A stretch of 64,000 nt of DNA from Sphingomonas flavescens. Its GTDB lineage: Bacteria; Pseudomonadota; Alphaproteobacteria; Sphingomonadales; Sphingomonadaceae. The translations under genes and the position numbers were made by a program. The notes below the pieces were generated by a model. It saw only the letters and a list, made by a program, of their open reading frames with translations. It made no database searches and had not been told where the DNA came from. This document shows positions 25,125-36,080 of this stretch, in pieces; the first letter of the stretch is position 1, and each line of letters begins with the position of its first letter. The stretch is taken from positions 496,001-560,000 of the forward strand of contig NZ_CP133016.1 in the NCBI RefSeq assembly GCF_030866745.1, in the 5' to 3' direction.

Positions 25125-25156
25125 CAGAAGAGAGCCGACGAAGCATCTCTCTTCTG
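25125..25156 (-). terminator. Hairpin downstream of the TPR gene
   Basis: CAGAAGAGAG (25125-25134) and CTCTCTTCTG (25147-25156) are exact complements around a 12-nt loop, 15 bp beyond the stop of the minus-strand TPR gene. No T-run follows, so efficiency is uncertain, but the location fits a terminator. The rest of the 161-bp gap up to the histidine kinase start (25011) holds nothing else recognisable. Confidence 0.5.
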
Positions 25157-25171
25157 CCCGGTTTCAATGAC

Positions 25172-26398
25172 TTAGACGGCAGTGCTCAGATAAAGCTGCC
25201 AAAACTTCGCAAGGTCAGCGTATGTGCCGGTAACGGCGTCCAACGCAGTTTTGGCACCCGCCTTGTCGCCGGCCCGCGCAAGAGCCATGCCAATGTGCAG
25301 ATTGGCGACGGAAGTATCGACACCCGGCTTGCCCATTGCCTTGCGGTACAGTTCGACCGCCTTAGAATAGTCGCCCATCGCGTAGTACCGATCGCCGATA
25401 CGAAGGAGCGCCATCCCGCTCTGTGCGGTCTTGGTGGCTTCGGCCAAATCTGCGGCGGTAGCCTTCTGCTTGGCTTTCAACCCCGAGCTCAGGTCGGAAT
25501 AGTCCGCGGCAGTCGGGTTGATCTTGTTGGCCTTGACGCCAGCATCATATGCGAGCTGCGCCTCGTTAAAGTTGTTCACTTCGGCCGCGGCCCGAGCATA
25601 ACGCGCATATTGATCGCCGCGCTGCATGGCGTTGGTAGCCAACAGCAAGCGGGACATATCGATCACGCCTTCGACGTCAGGCTGACGTACGTTATTGTAA
25701 ATGGCGAGTGCGTCGCTCCAGCTCGCGGGGCTCGGATAGGCCGCGACCCACTGGCGCGCCACCTCGACCGCATTGGGTGCTTTTGTGTCGTACGCAATTG
25801 CTACAGCCCGCTTTAGGAGGGATTCATCTGGCTTCTGTCCCGCGGCGGTGCGTGCCTGGATGACGCGCTGCAGAGCGGCTCCAGCCTCCGCCTTCTGACC
25901 GGCCGAGAGATAAGCCTCGATCAGCATTGACTGTGCATCGGCGTTGTTCGGATTGAGTGAAAGAGCCTTCTGATAAGCCGTTACCGAGCGGGGGAAATCC
26001 TTCGCGTTGAAGAATGTGCCGCCCAGGCTCTGATACAGCGACGAAGATTCGGCAGCGCCAAGTTGACCTGACGAAGCCATGGCCTCGATGGCGGTTGCAG
26101 CGGCGTTGTTGTCGTTCTGCGCAACTGCCGCTTCGAGCTGAAACTTCCCGATCAGGTAGCGGTCTTCCTTGGTGCTGGCGACGGCCTGCGCCGCTGCGAT
26201 CTTGGCGGGAACGCTAGCCCAATCCTTCTTCTGCACCGCTGTTTGCAGTTCGATCAGTGCCGGCGTGGCCTTCTTGGACGGCGTGACCTTGGCCGGCGCG
26301 GTAGCCGCTGCCTGGGCGGCGGGCGCCTTGTTCTGGGCCGCGGCGGGTGCCGCGCTAACGAAAGCAAGAGCAAGGGCGGTGGTGGAAAACAGCTTCAT
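25172..26398 (-). CDS. Periplasmic tetratricopeptide-repeat protein
   Basis: 408 residues with a clear signal peptide (MKLFSTTALALAFVSAAPAAAQ), an Ala/Lys/Pro-rich linker and helical repeats. Recognisable TPR units include LYQSLGGTFFNAKDFPRSV, DRYYAMGDYSKAVELYRKA and VANLHIGMALARAGD. There is no enzymatic domain. It is transcribed away from gyrA with a 263-bp intergenic region between. Likely an exported protein-interaction scaffold; partner unknown. It is unrelated in detail to the TPR gene beside ispE, and simply shares the fold. Confidence 0.82.
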   Translation of the reverse strand: MKLFSTTALALAFVSAAPAAAQNKAPAAQAAATAPAKVTPSKKATPALIELQTAVQKKDWASVPAKIAAAQAVASTKEDRYLIGKFQLEAAVAQNDNNAAATAIEAMASSGQLGAAESSSLYQSLGGTFFNAKDFPRSVTAYQKALSLNPNNADAQSMLIEAYLSAGQKAEAGAALQRVIQARTAAGQKPDESLLKRAVAIAYDTKAPNAVEVARQWVAAYPSPASWSDALAIYNNVRQPDVEGVIDMSRLLLATNAMQRGDQYARYARAAAEVNNFNEAQLAYDAGVKANKINPTAADYSDLSSGLKAKQKATAADLAEATKTAQSGMALLRIGDRYYAMGDYSKAVELYRKAMGKPGVDTSVANLHIGMALARAGDKAGAKTALDAVTGTYADLAKFWQLYLSTAV

Positions 26399-26541
26399 CG
26401 ACGGGCAACTCCTGGTGCGGATGGCGCAGGGCCGAATACGGGCCGCGCCTTAGACCTTGAACGGTTGAACTCCAAGCGGCTTGGCGATGGCGCCATGAAT
26501 GGGTTTTGAACCCGCGATTTCGGTGGATAAAGCGCCGTTTC

Positions 26542-26577
26542 CCTCGCGCGCGCGAGCGCGCGGGCTGGCGCGCGAGG
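26542..26577. repeat. Alternating CG tract forming a 10-bp hairpin upstream of gyrA
   Basis: CCTCGCGCGC (26542-26551) and GCGCGCGAGG (26568-26577) are exact complements, and the 16-nt loop (26552-26567) is itself mostly alternating C and G. It sits in the 263-bp gap between the TPR gene and gyrA, 84 bp before the gyrA start. Alternating CG runs can adopt Z-DNA under negative supercoiling, and the same sequence could cruciform. The rest of the gap shows no gene. Confidence 0.55.
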
Positions 26578-26661
26578 TGTCGAAGGCCTAAATAAGACGT
26601 GGGGGAGGCACGCGGCGACGCGCCGCCTTTCCACGCATCTTAATCACAGCAGGACCTACTC

Positions 26662-29454
<2,793 letters not shown>

Positions 29455-29462
29455 ACTCGCCT

Positions 29463-29502
29463 GAGGCGGCTTGCGGCTGCGACGAACGGCCGCAACCGCC
29501 TC
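29463..29502 (+). terminator. Stem-loop terminator after gyrA
   Basis: GAGGCGGCTTGCGGC (29463-29477) and GCCGCAACCGCCTC (29489-29502) pair over 14 bp with one bulged base and an 11-nt loop, 9 bp after the gyrA stop. A weak T stretch (GTTTCCC) appears downstream. The most terminator-like structure in this part of the window. Confidence 0.6.
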
Positions 29503-29549
29503 GGGCGGGTTCGCGTTTCCCTAGCACTCGAAGTTAGGAGAAATCGTTC

Positions 29550-30017
29550 ATGCCGCTTCCCCACAACGCGCTCGTCCTGGTCGCCGATGGCCGGAAAGTC
29601 CTGTTCTTCCGCAATCACGGCGACGAAAACCAGATCGATTTACGGACGGAGGCGCACGATGAGCGGGAAGACCGGAAGGATTCCGATATCAAGACCGACG
29701 GGCCCGGCACTTCGAAGCAGAGCGCCGGTTATGGTCGCTCGACCTATGAGGAAACCGACTTCCACCAGCAGGAGGAAGATCGCTGGATCAAGGACGCCGC
29801 CGACGAATTGAAAGCGCGGGTGCTTCGCAACGATTTCGACGCCTTGGCGATCGTCGCGCCGCCCAAGGCGCTGGGTGTGTTGAAGAAGTGTCTCCACAAG
29901 GAGGTGGAGCGCCGCATCGTCTGCACCGTCAACAAGGAAATGAGCGGCCGGCCGATCCCCGAGATCGAAGCCATGCTCGACAGCGAAACCGCGCCGCAGG
30001 AACTGCCGACCGTCTAA
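29550..30017 (+). CDS. Host-attachment family protein
   Basis: 155 residues, cytoplasmic-looking, no signal peptide. The N-terminus (NALVLVADGRKVLFFRNHG) and the C-terminus (IVCTVNKEMSGRPIPEIEAML) have the shape of the Host_attach family, named after an Agrobacterium gene linked to plant-cell attachment. Homologues occur in many free-living bacteria, so the name should not be read as a function. The middle is polar and Gln/Glu/Asp-rich. It stands alone downstream of the gyrA terminator. Confidence 0.8.
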   Translation: MPLPHNALVLVADGRKVLFFRNHGDENQIDLRTEAHDEREDRKDSDIKTDGPGTSKQSAGYGRSTYEETDFHQQEEDRWIKDAADELKARVLRNDFDALAIVAPPKALGVLKKCLHKEVERRIVCTVNKEMSGRPIPEIEAMLDSETAPQELPTV

Positions 30018-30042
30018 GATTGGCGTGTATTACGAACATATA

Positions 30043-30156
30043 GCACCCGATCGGGTGCGAATGATGCCACCGGGAGACCGCAAGCTTTTGAAACTATGCG
30101 GTTTCCCGGTTTGGCACGCTTCTTGAAAAGAAACTCCCCGGCAGCGTGACCGCTGC
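30043..30156 (+). promoter_or_regulatory. Highly structured leader region upstream of a small gene
   Basis: Three stem-loops lie in a 156-bp gap. First a 16-bp perfect palindrome GCACCCGATCGGGTGC (30043-30058). Second a 13-bp stem CCGGGAGACCGCA / TGCGGTTTCCCGG (30070-30082 and 30097-30109), extended by TGCCA/TGGCA (30065-30069 and 30112-30116). Third GCAGCG/CGCTGC (30141-30146 and 30151-30156), followed by AAAAAAGGGAG, the Shine-Dalgarno region of the next gene. The first may terminate the host-attachment gene. The others look like a 5' leader structure. No riboswitch class was recognised. Confidence 0.5.
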
Positions 30157-30173
30157 AAAAAAGGGAGATTTTC

Positions 30174-30434
30174 ATGTTCATGACCACCGTCGTTGCTATC
30201 GCGCTCGGCCTCGCACCGATCAAGGAAGATGGCTCGGTAGAGAGCTCACGCGACAATTACGCCGCCGCCGTCGGCAACTTTACGCAGATCGTTGATCGCC
30301 AAGGCACGACGCATCTCCGGGGCTTCAATCGCTTCACCGGCGCGCCTTACGACCTTAAGTTTAGGTCAAACGGCAAGGTGGAAGGCGACGTCGGCGACTT
30401 CTATGTGACGTTCAACGTCAAGGAAGTCGCTTAA
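30174..30434 (+). CDS. Small conserved-looking protein, 86 residues
   Basis: Short protein with a mildly hydrophobic N-terminus (MFMTTVVAIALGLAPIK) that may act as a weak signal peptide, then a beta-rich region RLNYAAAVGNFTQIV-like ending in FRSNGKVEGDVGDFYVTFNV. GGGAG lies 6 nt before the ATG at 30174. No family recognised. The structured leader and strong Shine-Dalgarno suggest high, regulated expression. Its stop overlaps convergently with the DUF488 gene by 4 bp. Confidence 0.7.
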   Translation: MFMTTVVAIALGLAPIKEDGSVESSRDNYAAAVGNFTQIVDRQGTTHLRGFNRFTGAPYDLKFRSNGKVEGDVGDFYVTFNVKEVA

Positions 30435-30862
30435 GCGTAGAGGTGAACTACCTCCGCCTGCTCGGCCACCGCGTCGAGCAGCAGCGTACGATGGCAGTGT
30501 TGGGGCTCGCGCTCGTAGCAAAGGAGTGCGCTCGGTTTCTCGCGTGCGAGCTCCACCATCTGCTCCGCCTGCACCATCGCTTCCGGGAGTTCCAACTGAC
30601 CCGCATAGATCCGCGCCATGTCATCGTGGCGCCTCGCACGCGCTGCTGCACGGCCGTCCGCAGGCGTACCAAGTGCCTTCAAGTGGACGTAGTCGAGACC
30701 GGACTCATTGAGCGCCGCGCCGAGCGCCGTTTTCGAGAAGCCCGGACGCCGGGACAGAGGTAGCGCACGAACGTCTATCACGCGCTCGACGCCCGCGGCC
30801 TTCAGCGTGTCGATGAACTCGCTGACGGTGGTCGCTTCATAGCCGATGGTGAAGATGCGCAT
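30431..30862 (-). CDS. DUF488 domain protein
   Basis: 143-residue cytoplasmic protein of the DUF488 family. Typical elements are FTIGYEATTVSEFIDTL at the N-terminus, VIDVRALPLSRRPGFSK, and LLCYEREPQHCHRTLL near the C-terminus with the conserved C-x-x-x-x-x-x-C-H spacing. The biochemical role of the family is not established. It is convergent with the small gene before it and divergent from trmFO with a 41-bp gap. Confidence 0.9.
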   Translation of the reverse strand: MRIFTIGYEATTVSEFIDTLKAAGVERVIDVRALPLSRRPGFSKTALGAALNESGLDYVHLKALGTPADGRAAARARRHDDMARIYAGQLELPEAMVQAEQMVELAREKPSALLCYEREPQHCHRTLLLDAVAEQAEVVHLYA

Positions 30863-30903
30863 TGGAGCTGGATAGCGTCGTCAACGGCGACTAACAGCCC
30901 CCC

Positions 30904-32232
30904 ATGAGCTTCGACCTTCACATCGTCGGCGGCGGGTTGGCCGGCAGCGAGGCCGCCTGGCAGCTGGCGGAAGCCGGGTTGCGAGTGCGCCTGTCGGAAA
31001 TGCGCGGTGGCGGTGACACCACCCCGGCGCATGAAAGCGACCGGCTAGCCGAGATGGTCTGCTCGAACAGCTTTCGCTCCGACGATGCGGAGCACAATGC
31101 GGTAGGCCTCCTACACCAGGAGATGCGCGACCTCGGCTCGCTGATCATGCGCGCCGCGGACAAGCACCGGGTGCCCGCCGGCTCGGCCCTCGCTGTCGAT
31201 CGTGAGGCGTTTGCCAGCGAAGTGACATCTGCCGTGTCAGGCCATCCCAACATCAATGTCGTGCGCGAGCGGATAGACTCTCTCCCCGACCATCCGACGA
31301 TCATCGCTACCGGCCCGCTAACTGGATCGGTCCTCGCCGAAGCCATCGCCGCCGAGACGGGCGAAGGCGCCCTCGCCTTCTTCGACGCCATCGCGCCGAT
31401 CATCCATCGCGACAGCATCGACATGGACGTCGCCTGGATGGCCGCCCGCTGGGACAAGGGCGGCAAGGATTACATCAATTGCCCGCTCGACAAGGAGCAG
31501 TATCAGGCCTTCGTCGCCGCGCTGGTCGACGGCGAGAAAATGCCGTTCAAGGACTGGGAAAAGGACACGCCCTATTTCGAGGGCTGCATGCCGATCGAGG
31601 TGATGGCCGAACGCGGCCCGGAAACTTTGCGCTTCGGCCCGATGAAGCCGACCGGCCTCGACAATCCCCGCACCGGCCGCTGGCCCTATGCCGTCGTCCA
31701 GCTGCGGCAGGACAATGCGCTCGGCACGCTGTGGAACATGGTTGGCTTCCAGACCAAGCTGAAGCACGGCGAGCAGGTACGCATCTTCCGCACCATCCGC
31801 GGTCTCGAGAACGCCGAGTTCGCGCGGCTTGGCGGCATCCACCGCAACAGCTTCATCAACTCCCCGCGCCTGCTCGATCGCGAGCTACGACTGAAGTCGA
31901 AGCCGAACATCCGCTTCGCCGGCCAGATCACCGGTTGCGAAGGCTATGTCGAAAGCGCCGCAGTCGGCATCATGGCTGCGCGCTTCGCCGCCGCCGAGAC
32001 GCGCGGCGAAACCCTGGCGACACCGCCCGTCGAAACGGCGCTCGGCGCACTGCTCGGCCACATCACCGGCGGCGCCGACGCGACGACCTTCCAGCCCATG
32101 AACGTCAACTTCGGCCTGATGCCGCCGCCGGGCCGCGCGAGGAAAGCGGACCGGAAAAAGGCCTACACCGATCGCGCGCGCACCGCCTTCTCGACTTGGC
32201 TCACCCAAGCTCCAACGCTCCAGGACGGCTGA
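30904..32232 (+). CDS. trmFO: Methylenetetrahydrofolate-tRNA-(uracil-5-)-methyltransferase, FADH2-oxidising
   Basis: 442-residue flavoprotein making m5U54 in tRNA with methylene-THF as carbon donor. The FAD motif is [13 protein letters not shown], followed by [31 protein letters not shown] with the catalytic cysteine region, and [28 protein letters not shown] is at the C-terminal side. Length and order match TrmFO rather than GidA. A second uracil-5 methyltransferase of the TrmA/RumA type is at 10957-12129, so the two probably act on different RNAs. Confidence 0.96.
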   Translation: MSFDLHIVGGGLAGSEAAWQLAEAGLRVRLSEMRGGGDTTPAHESDRLAEMVCSNSFRSDDAEHNAVGLLHQEMRDLGSLIMRAADKHRVPAGSALAVDREAFASEVTSAVSGHPNINVVRERIDSLPDHPTIIATGPLTGSVLAEAIAAETGEGALAFFDAIAPIIHRDSIDMDVAWMAARWDKGGKDYINCPLDKEQYQAFVAALVDGEKMPFKDWEKDTPYFEGCMPIEVMAERGPETLRFGPMKPTGLDNPRTGRWPYAVVQLRQDNALGTLWNMVGFQTKLKHGEQVRIFRTIRGLENAEFARLGGIHRNSFINSPRLLDRELRLKSKPNIRFAGQITGCEGYVESAAVGIMAARFAAAETRGETLATPPVETALGALLGHITGGADATTFQPMNVNFGLMPPPGRARKADRKKAYTDRARTAFSTWLTQAPTLQDG

Positions 32233-32258
32233 CCGCCAGCAGGCGCTTGACAGGCTAA

Positions 32259-32296
32259 CCCCCTCACCTTCTGATGATCTTCACATCAGTTGGGGG
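32259..32296 (+). other. Stem-loop covering the ribosome-binding site of the serine hydrolase gene
   Basis: CCCCC (32259-32263) and GGGGG (32292-32296), with CTGATG (32271-32276) and CATCAG (32284-32289) nested inside, form a two-part stem. The GGGGG is the only plausible Shine-Dalgarno for the ATG at 32300-32303. The structure may reduce translation or serve as the trmFO terminator; no T-run is present. Confidence 0.4.
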
Positions 32297-32299
32297 CAA

Positions 32300-34249
32300 A
32301 TGATGCGATATTTTCCAGGTCTCGCCGCACTCCTTTTCTCGGCCGCAACACCGCAAGCTCTGTCGGCGGCACCGCTCAAGATCGGTCCCGCTGAAGCCAC
32401 GGTTCCTGCCGGGTGGGAGGTCACGCATCTCGGCCCGGTGATCCGCGTCCAACCGCCCGGCGAGGACCTGCGCGTTTATCTCTCGTCGCCTGCATCCGGC
32501 GCCGCGCCCCGTGCGGTCATCGCCTCCTTGGTCAAGCTCGATTCCACCTGCAATTTCCCAATCGAGACGACGGACCAGATTCCCGTGCAGCGTGGGTTCG
32601 ATACATCCACCACATTCGGCTTCCGTGTTCCACCAACCGCCCACCGGCTGGTCTATGCGAATATCCTCAGCATCGGTAGCAAGCGCGTCGCCACCTTCCT
32701 CTGCGCTGACTTCGGCGCGTACGATCGCTTGTCCGCCGCGACCAATGGCTTCGGCAATTCGATCCAGCTGGCCGGTTGGAAGCCGGAGGACTTCAGCCGC
32801 ACCAAGCCGCGCGGTTGGACGGCCGCCAACACCGCCGCCATCCGGCAATATCTCACGAACGGGATGCGCTCGCTCAACGTCCCCGGCGCGGCTTTCGCAC
32901 TCATCCAGAACGGCCGCATCGTCCATGAAGAGGGTCTCGGTGTCCGAACGCTCGGCTCGAAACTGCCGGTCGACGCGCACACCCGCTTCCTGATCGCCTC
33001 GAACAGCAAGGGCATGGCGACCCTCCTGCTCGCCAAGATGGTCGGCGAAGGCAAGCTGCGTTGGGATCAACCGGTTTCGCAGCTGATGCCGGCCATCCGC
33101 CTCGCCGATCCAGAAGCCAGTCGAAAGCTGCAGGTCCGCCATCTCATCTGCGCGTGCACGGGCCTGCCGCGCGCCGATCTCGAAAGCTATTTCGTCGATC
33201 CTGCGGCCGACAGCCGTCTGGCGCTCAGTCAGTTGGCAATGCTCAAGCCCACGTCCGCGTTCGGCGAGCAATATCAGTACAGCAATACCCTGGCAGGAGT
33301 GGCCGGGATCCTCGCCGGCCATGTCGCCGATCCCAAGGCCGAACCCCTCGCAGCATTCAGTCGCGCGATGCATGACGAAATCTGGGCGCCGCTCGGGATG
33401 AACGACACCGACTTCGGCGATCCGCGTACCCAATCCGGCAATTTCGCGACCGGTTATCTGCAAGATGTGGATGGCCGCCTCGTCCCCGTCGAGCAGGGAT
33501 TGAACGCGACCATCTTGCCCTACCGGGCAACCGGTTCGGGAATTTCATCGGCACACGACGTCGCTTTGTATGTTGCCAACGAACTGAATGAGGGACGCCT
33601 CGCGGACGGAAGGCAACTGGTCGATCGCACCGCACTGCTTGCGCGGAGGCAGCATGGCGTCTCGACCGGGCGCGACAGTTGGTACGGCATGGGCCTGATG
33701 CAAAGGCGCGTGGGCGGTGTCGAGTATCTCTACCACGGCGGCTACATGAGCGGATATCATTCGCAATGGATCGCCCTCCCCGGCACGGGGCTCGGCGCGG
33801 TCCTGTTGACGAGTAGCGACAACGCCTTCCCGCTCGTTGCAAATTTCCCGCGCCGCGTCCTCGAGCTGATCTATTCGGCCCAACCCATCGCGGTCGCGCG
33901 GCTCACCGCGGATGCCGGTGCTCAGCGGAAGTCGATTGCGGCGAGCGTTCGGCAGCTCAGCCCGGCGCGGGGGCCGGCGGCAGCCCTGGCCTCCGCTTAT
34001 GCCGAACCCCTACTCGGAACCGTCGATGTCCAACGCACGCCAAAGGGTGTCCGCTTCGATTTCGGTCCGTGGGGCTCGAAGATGATGGCCAAGGCCGACC
34101 CCGGCGCAGTCGGCGGATACGACTTTGTCGCGATCGCCGACGGCTACAATCAGCCGGCAACGTTCGTCCCGGGGCGCGAGGCCGACGGCACCCGAACGCT
34201 GATCCTGTCCGACGCCCAGCACCGCTACGTCTATCGCGAGCGCCGCTGA
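32300..34249 (+). CDS. Secreted serine hydrolase, beta-lactamase/class C PBP fold
   Basis: 649-residue exported protein. The signal peptide ends near ALSAAP. A non-catalytic N-terminal domain of about 170 residues precedes the hydrolase domain. The active-site serine motif is SNSK (ASNSKGMATLLLAK, S-x-x-K), the YxN motif is in YQYSNT, and the third motif is HGG (YLYHGGYMSG). A smaller C-terminal domain with beta structure follows (FDFGPWGSKMMAK). This three-part build resembles esterase or peptidase members rather than a true beta-lactamase. Substrate unknown. An alternative start is the second ATG at 32303. Confidence 0.9.
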   Translation: MMRYFPGLAALLFSAATPQALSAAPLKIGPAEATVPAGWEVTHLGPVIRVQPPGEDLRVYLSSPASGAAPRAVIASLVKLDSTCNFPIETTDQIPVQRGFDTSTTFGFRVPPTAHRLVYANILSIGSKRVATFLCADFGAYDRLSAATNGFGNSIQLAGWKPEDFSRTKPRGWTAANTAAIRQYLTNGMRSLNVPGAAFALIQNGRIVHEEGLGVRTLGSKLPVDAHTRFLIASNSKGMATLLLAKMVGEGKLRWDQPVSQLMPAIRLADPEASRKLQVRHLICACTGLPRADLESYFVDPAADSRLALSQLAMLKPTSAFGEQYQYSNTLAGVAGILAGHVADPKAEPLAAFSRAMHDEIWAPLGMNDTDFGDPRTQSGNFATGYLQDVDGRLVPVEQGLNATILPYRATGSGISSAHDVALYVANELNEGRLADGRQLVDRTALLARRQHGVSTGRDSWYGMGLMQRRVGGVEYLYHGGYMSGYHSQWIALPGTGLGAVLLTSSDNAFPLVANFPRRVLELIYSAQPIAVARLTADAGAQRKSIAASVRQLSPARGPAAALASAYAEPLLGTVDVQRTPKGVRFDFGPWGSKMMAKADPGAVGGYDFVAIADGYNQPATFVPGREADGTRTLILSDAQHRYVYRERR

Positions 34250-34259
34250 CAGCTCCGCC

Positions 34260-34844
34260 TCAGGTCGAGCCGGTCAGGCTTAGATACGGGTAATATATAA
34301 TCAGGTAGGCGAACTGCTCGACCAGCAGGATGGCCGGGCAGACCAGCTGTACGATGCGGTTGCGCGAGAGCAGCGGCACCACCGCTAGGGGAATCATCGC
34401 GAACACGATCGCGTTTTGCCGGGCCCAGTCACCGATGCCGTTATGGCCTGCCTGCAGATTGGACAAGAAACTGACCACGTCGAGCGCGAGGATCGCGCCG
34501 ATATAGGCCCGCGATTGTCGCTCGTGGAAAAGGTTCATGTCATAGCCGTGGTCCGCATCGAAATCGGGCGTGACCAGCGCGCAGGTAAAGTAGAGCGTCG
34601 TGACGAATCCGAACAACGTCAGGATCGTTCCGAGGTACATCACCTGCATCGAACGGAAATCGTAGATGGCGATCCAATTGCCGAAGAGGAGCATCAGCGC
34701 GTTCGCCATCCACAGCGCGTGTGGCCAGGAGAAGATCAGCACACGCCGGTGCCGGATCATCTCCGCCGCCGCCAGCAGCACGTGCGAAATCGCCAGCGCG
34801 TAGGCGAACGAGAAGAAGACGGTTAGAAATTCGAACGGTGTCAT
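34260..34844 (-). CDS. Integral membrane protein of unknown function
   Basis: 194 residues with about six hydrophobic segments, the first MTPFEFLTVFFSFAYALAIS and the last ILLVEQFAYLIIYYPYLS. A conserved-looking histidine pair lies in the second helix region (EMIRHRRVLIFSWPHALWM). No Pfam-like motif was recognised. It is convergent with the serine hydrolase gene, with only 10 bp between the two stop codons. Confidence 0.8.
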   Translation of the reverse strand: MTPFEFLTVFFSFAYALAISHVLLAAAEMIRHRRVLIFSWPHALWMANALMLLFGNWIAIYDFRSMQVMYLGTILTLFGFVTTLYFTCALVTPDFDADHGYDMNLFHERQSRAYIGAILALDVVSFLSNLQAGHNGIGDWARQNAIVFAMIPLAVVPLLSRNRIVQLVCPAILLVEQFAYLIIYYPYLSLTGST

Positions 34845-34905
34845 GACGGCGCCCCCGGCCAGGACTCAGCCTAACCGGGACTAGCCTTCGTGCAAGCTTC
34901 GGACC

Positions 34906-35382
34906 TTAGTCGTCGTTGGATGCGAGGTTCGCCGGCGTCGAGCAGCTGCACAGCTTGCGCTTAGGCGGCGGGGGCGCGGTAGTCGCATATTCAGCCGGAG
35001 TCAGAAAACCGTTGCGGTCCTTGTCGGCGCCTTGGAACTTGCCGATCGTCTTGGTCGCCCATTCCTCGAACGAAAGCGCGCCGTTGCCATTAACGTCCAG
35101 CTTGGCGAATGCCTTGCGCCGCGCAGCAAAGATTTCCTCGGCCTCGATCTTGCCATCCTTGTTCTTGTCCGCGCGGCTGAAGCGGCGCTCCTCGCGGCTC
35201 TTGGGGCTCGCTTCGGGCGCGCGCATTGCCTGCGCCTTCCCGGCAAAGGGAAGCGCACTCGCCAGGCGTGGAGCCGGCGCGTCTGGCAAGCTCGGAGCTT
35301 CGGCGGCACGCGACTGCCATATCAGGAACGCCCCGGACATGAGGAGGAAGCAGGCGGCGGCGCCTGCAAGAAAACGCAGCAT
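34906..35382 (-). CDS. Secreted or membrane-anchored EF-hand protein
   Basis: 158 residues. The ATG at 35380-35382 has AGGAG 6 nt upstream; an upstream reading gives no better signal. A hydrophobic N-terminus (FLAGAAACFLLMSGAFLIW) is followed by a Pro/Ala linker and three EF-hand loops: DKNKDGKIEAEE, DVNGNGALSFEE and DKDRNGFLTPAE, all with correct D/N/G spacing. It ends KLCSCSTP. This is a third EF-hand gene in the window, but it lacks the FISPMGEPFR motif of the pair at 1.7-3.1 kb and is not a close paralogue of them. Confidence 0.85.
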   Translation of the reverse strand: MLRFLAGAAACFLLMSGAFLIWQSRAAEAPSLPDAPAPRLASALPFAGKAQAMRAPEASPKSREERRFSRADKNKDGKIEAEEIFAARRKAFAKLDVNGNGALSFEEWATKTIGKFQGADKDRNGFLTPAEYATTAPPPPKRKLCSCSTPANLASNDD

Positions 35383-35455
35383 TGGAATCTCCTGCAAGGA
35401 GGAGATTCGGCACCGCATTTATCTCCGTAACGAACCGGGTTCTGTCAACTCTCGC

Positions 35456-36037
35456 TTAAACGCGCCCCGTGAGACGATGGCGAAGCAAGGCCCAGGCGCG
35501 GCCCGGTGTACCTTCGGGTTCGAACCCATGGTCCTTGAAGCGAAGCAAATCCCGAGACGCTAATGCGGTCAGGGCGGTAAGTGGTCTAACTCTCTTCGCG
35601 AAACGACGCCGACTCTGCCACTCGTCTGCAGCACTGAGCCAACCGTGATCACGCGTTCTTCGCGCGAGATCGACGGTCGCGAATAAAGACCCCGCTATGT
35701 CCAGATGATGATCGCTTACGCTGAGCAGCGTGGCCCCGATTGCAAACAATCTTGCGCCCTTGGCACCTACTCGTTCTGCGTCAGGCCATTGATCGAGCAG
35801 TGTTGCCCAGCCGCCTTCCAACCCGGCTAACATCACACCAGTTATTCCCCTCGTTAAGAGGTCGGATGCTGCCGCTTGCAATCGTGGCTCGGCCGGCACC
35901 TTGCCCTCATCGAGTTCCTCAAGCCGTTCGCGCCACCACGCCAGCTTGATCGCGCCCAGCGCCGGCTGCGTCGATTCCGCGACGACGTCTCCCATCGCAT
36001 CGTCGATCGCGAAGAGCGCGTCGAACGCGGGCCGCAA
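35456..36037 (-). CDS. Squalene/phytoene synthase-like protein, start unclear
   Basis: At least 193 residues with the helical prenyl-synthase fold. The aspartate-rich region reads LFAIDDAMGDVV and the helix LGAIKLAWWRERLEEL is characteristic; SVSDHHLDIAGSLF sits where the second aspartate-rich helix normally lies. Conserved-looking residues continue upstream of the listed TTG (the frame reads RDLVRLYWPAELRPAF). No ATG, GTG or TTG precedes them before a stop, so translation may begin at CTG 36079 inside the pdhB stop region. It follows pdhB directly. The protein is short for the family and may not be a full synthase. Confidence 0.75.
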   Translation of the reverse strand: MRPAFDALFAIDDAMGDVVAESTQPALGAIKLAWWRERLEELDEGKVPAEPRLQAAASDLLTRGITGVMLAGLEGGWATLLDQWPDAERVGAKGARLFAIGATLLSVSDHHLDIAGSLFATVDLARRTRDHGWLSAADEWQSRRRFAKRVRPLTALTALASRDLLRFKDHGFEPEGTPGRAWALLRHRLTGRV

Positions 36038-36080
36038 TTCCGCCGGCCAGTAAAGCCGGACGAGATCGCGATCCTTCAGC

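Noticed and set aside
32300..34249. Class C beta-lactamase
   Set aside because: The S-x-x-K, Y-x-N and H-G-G motifs fit the wider serine hydrolase family. The long N-terminal and C-terminal extra domains and the HGG third motif argue for an esterase or peptidase.
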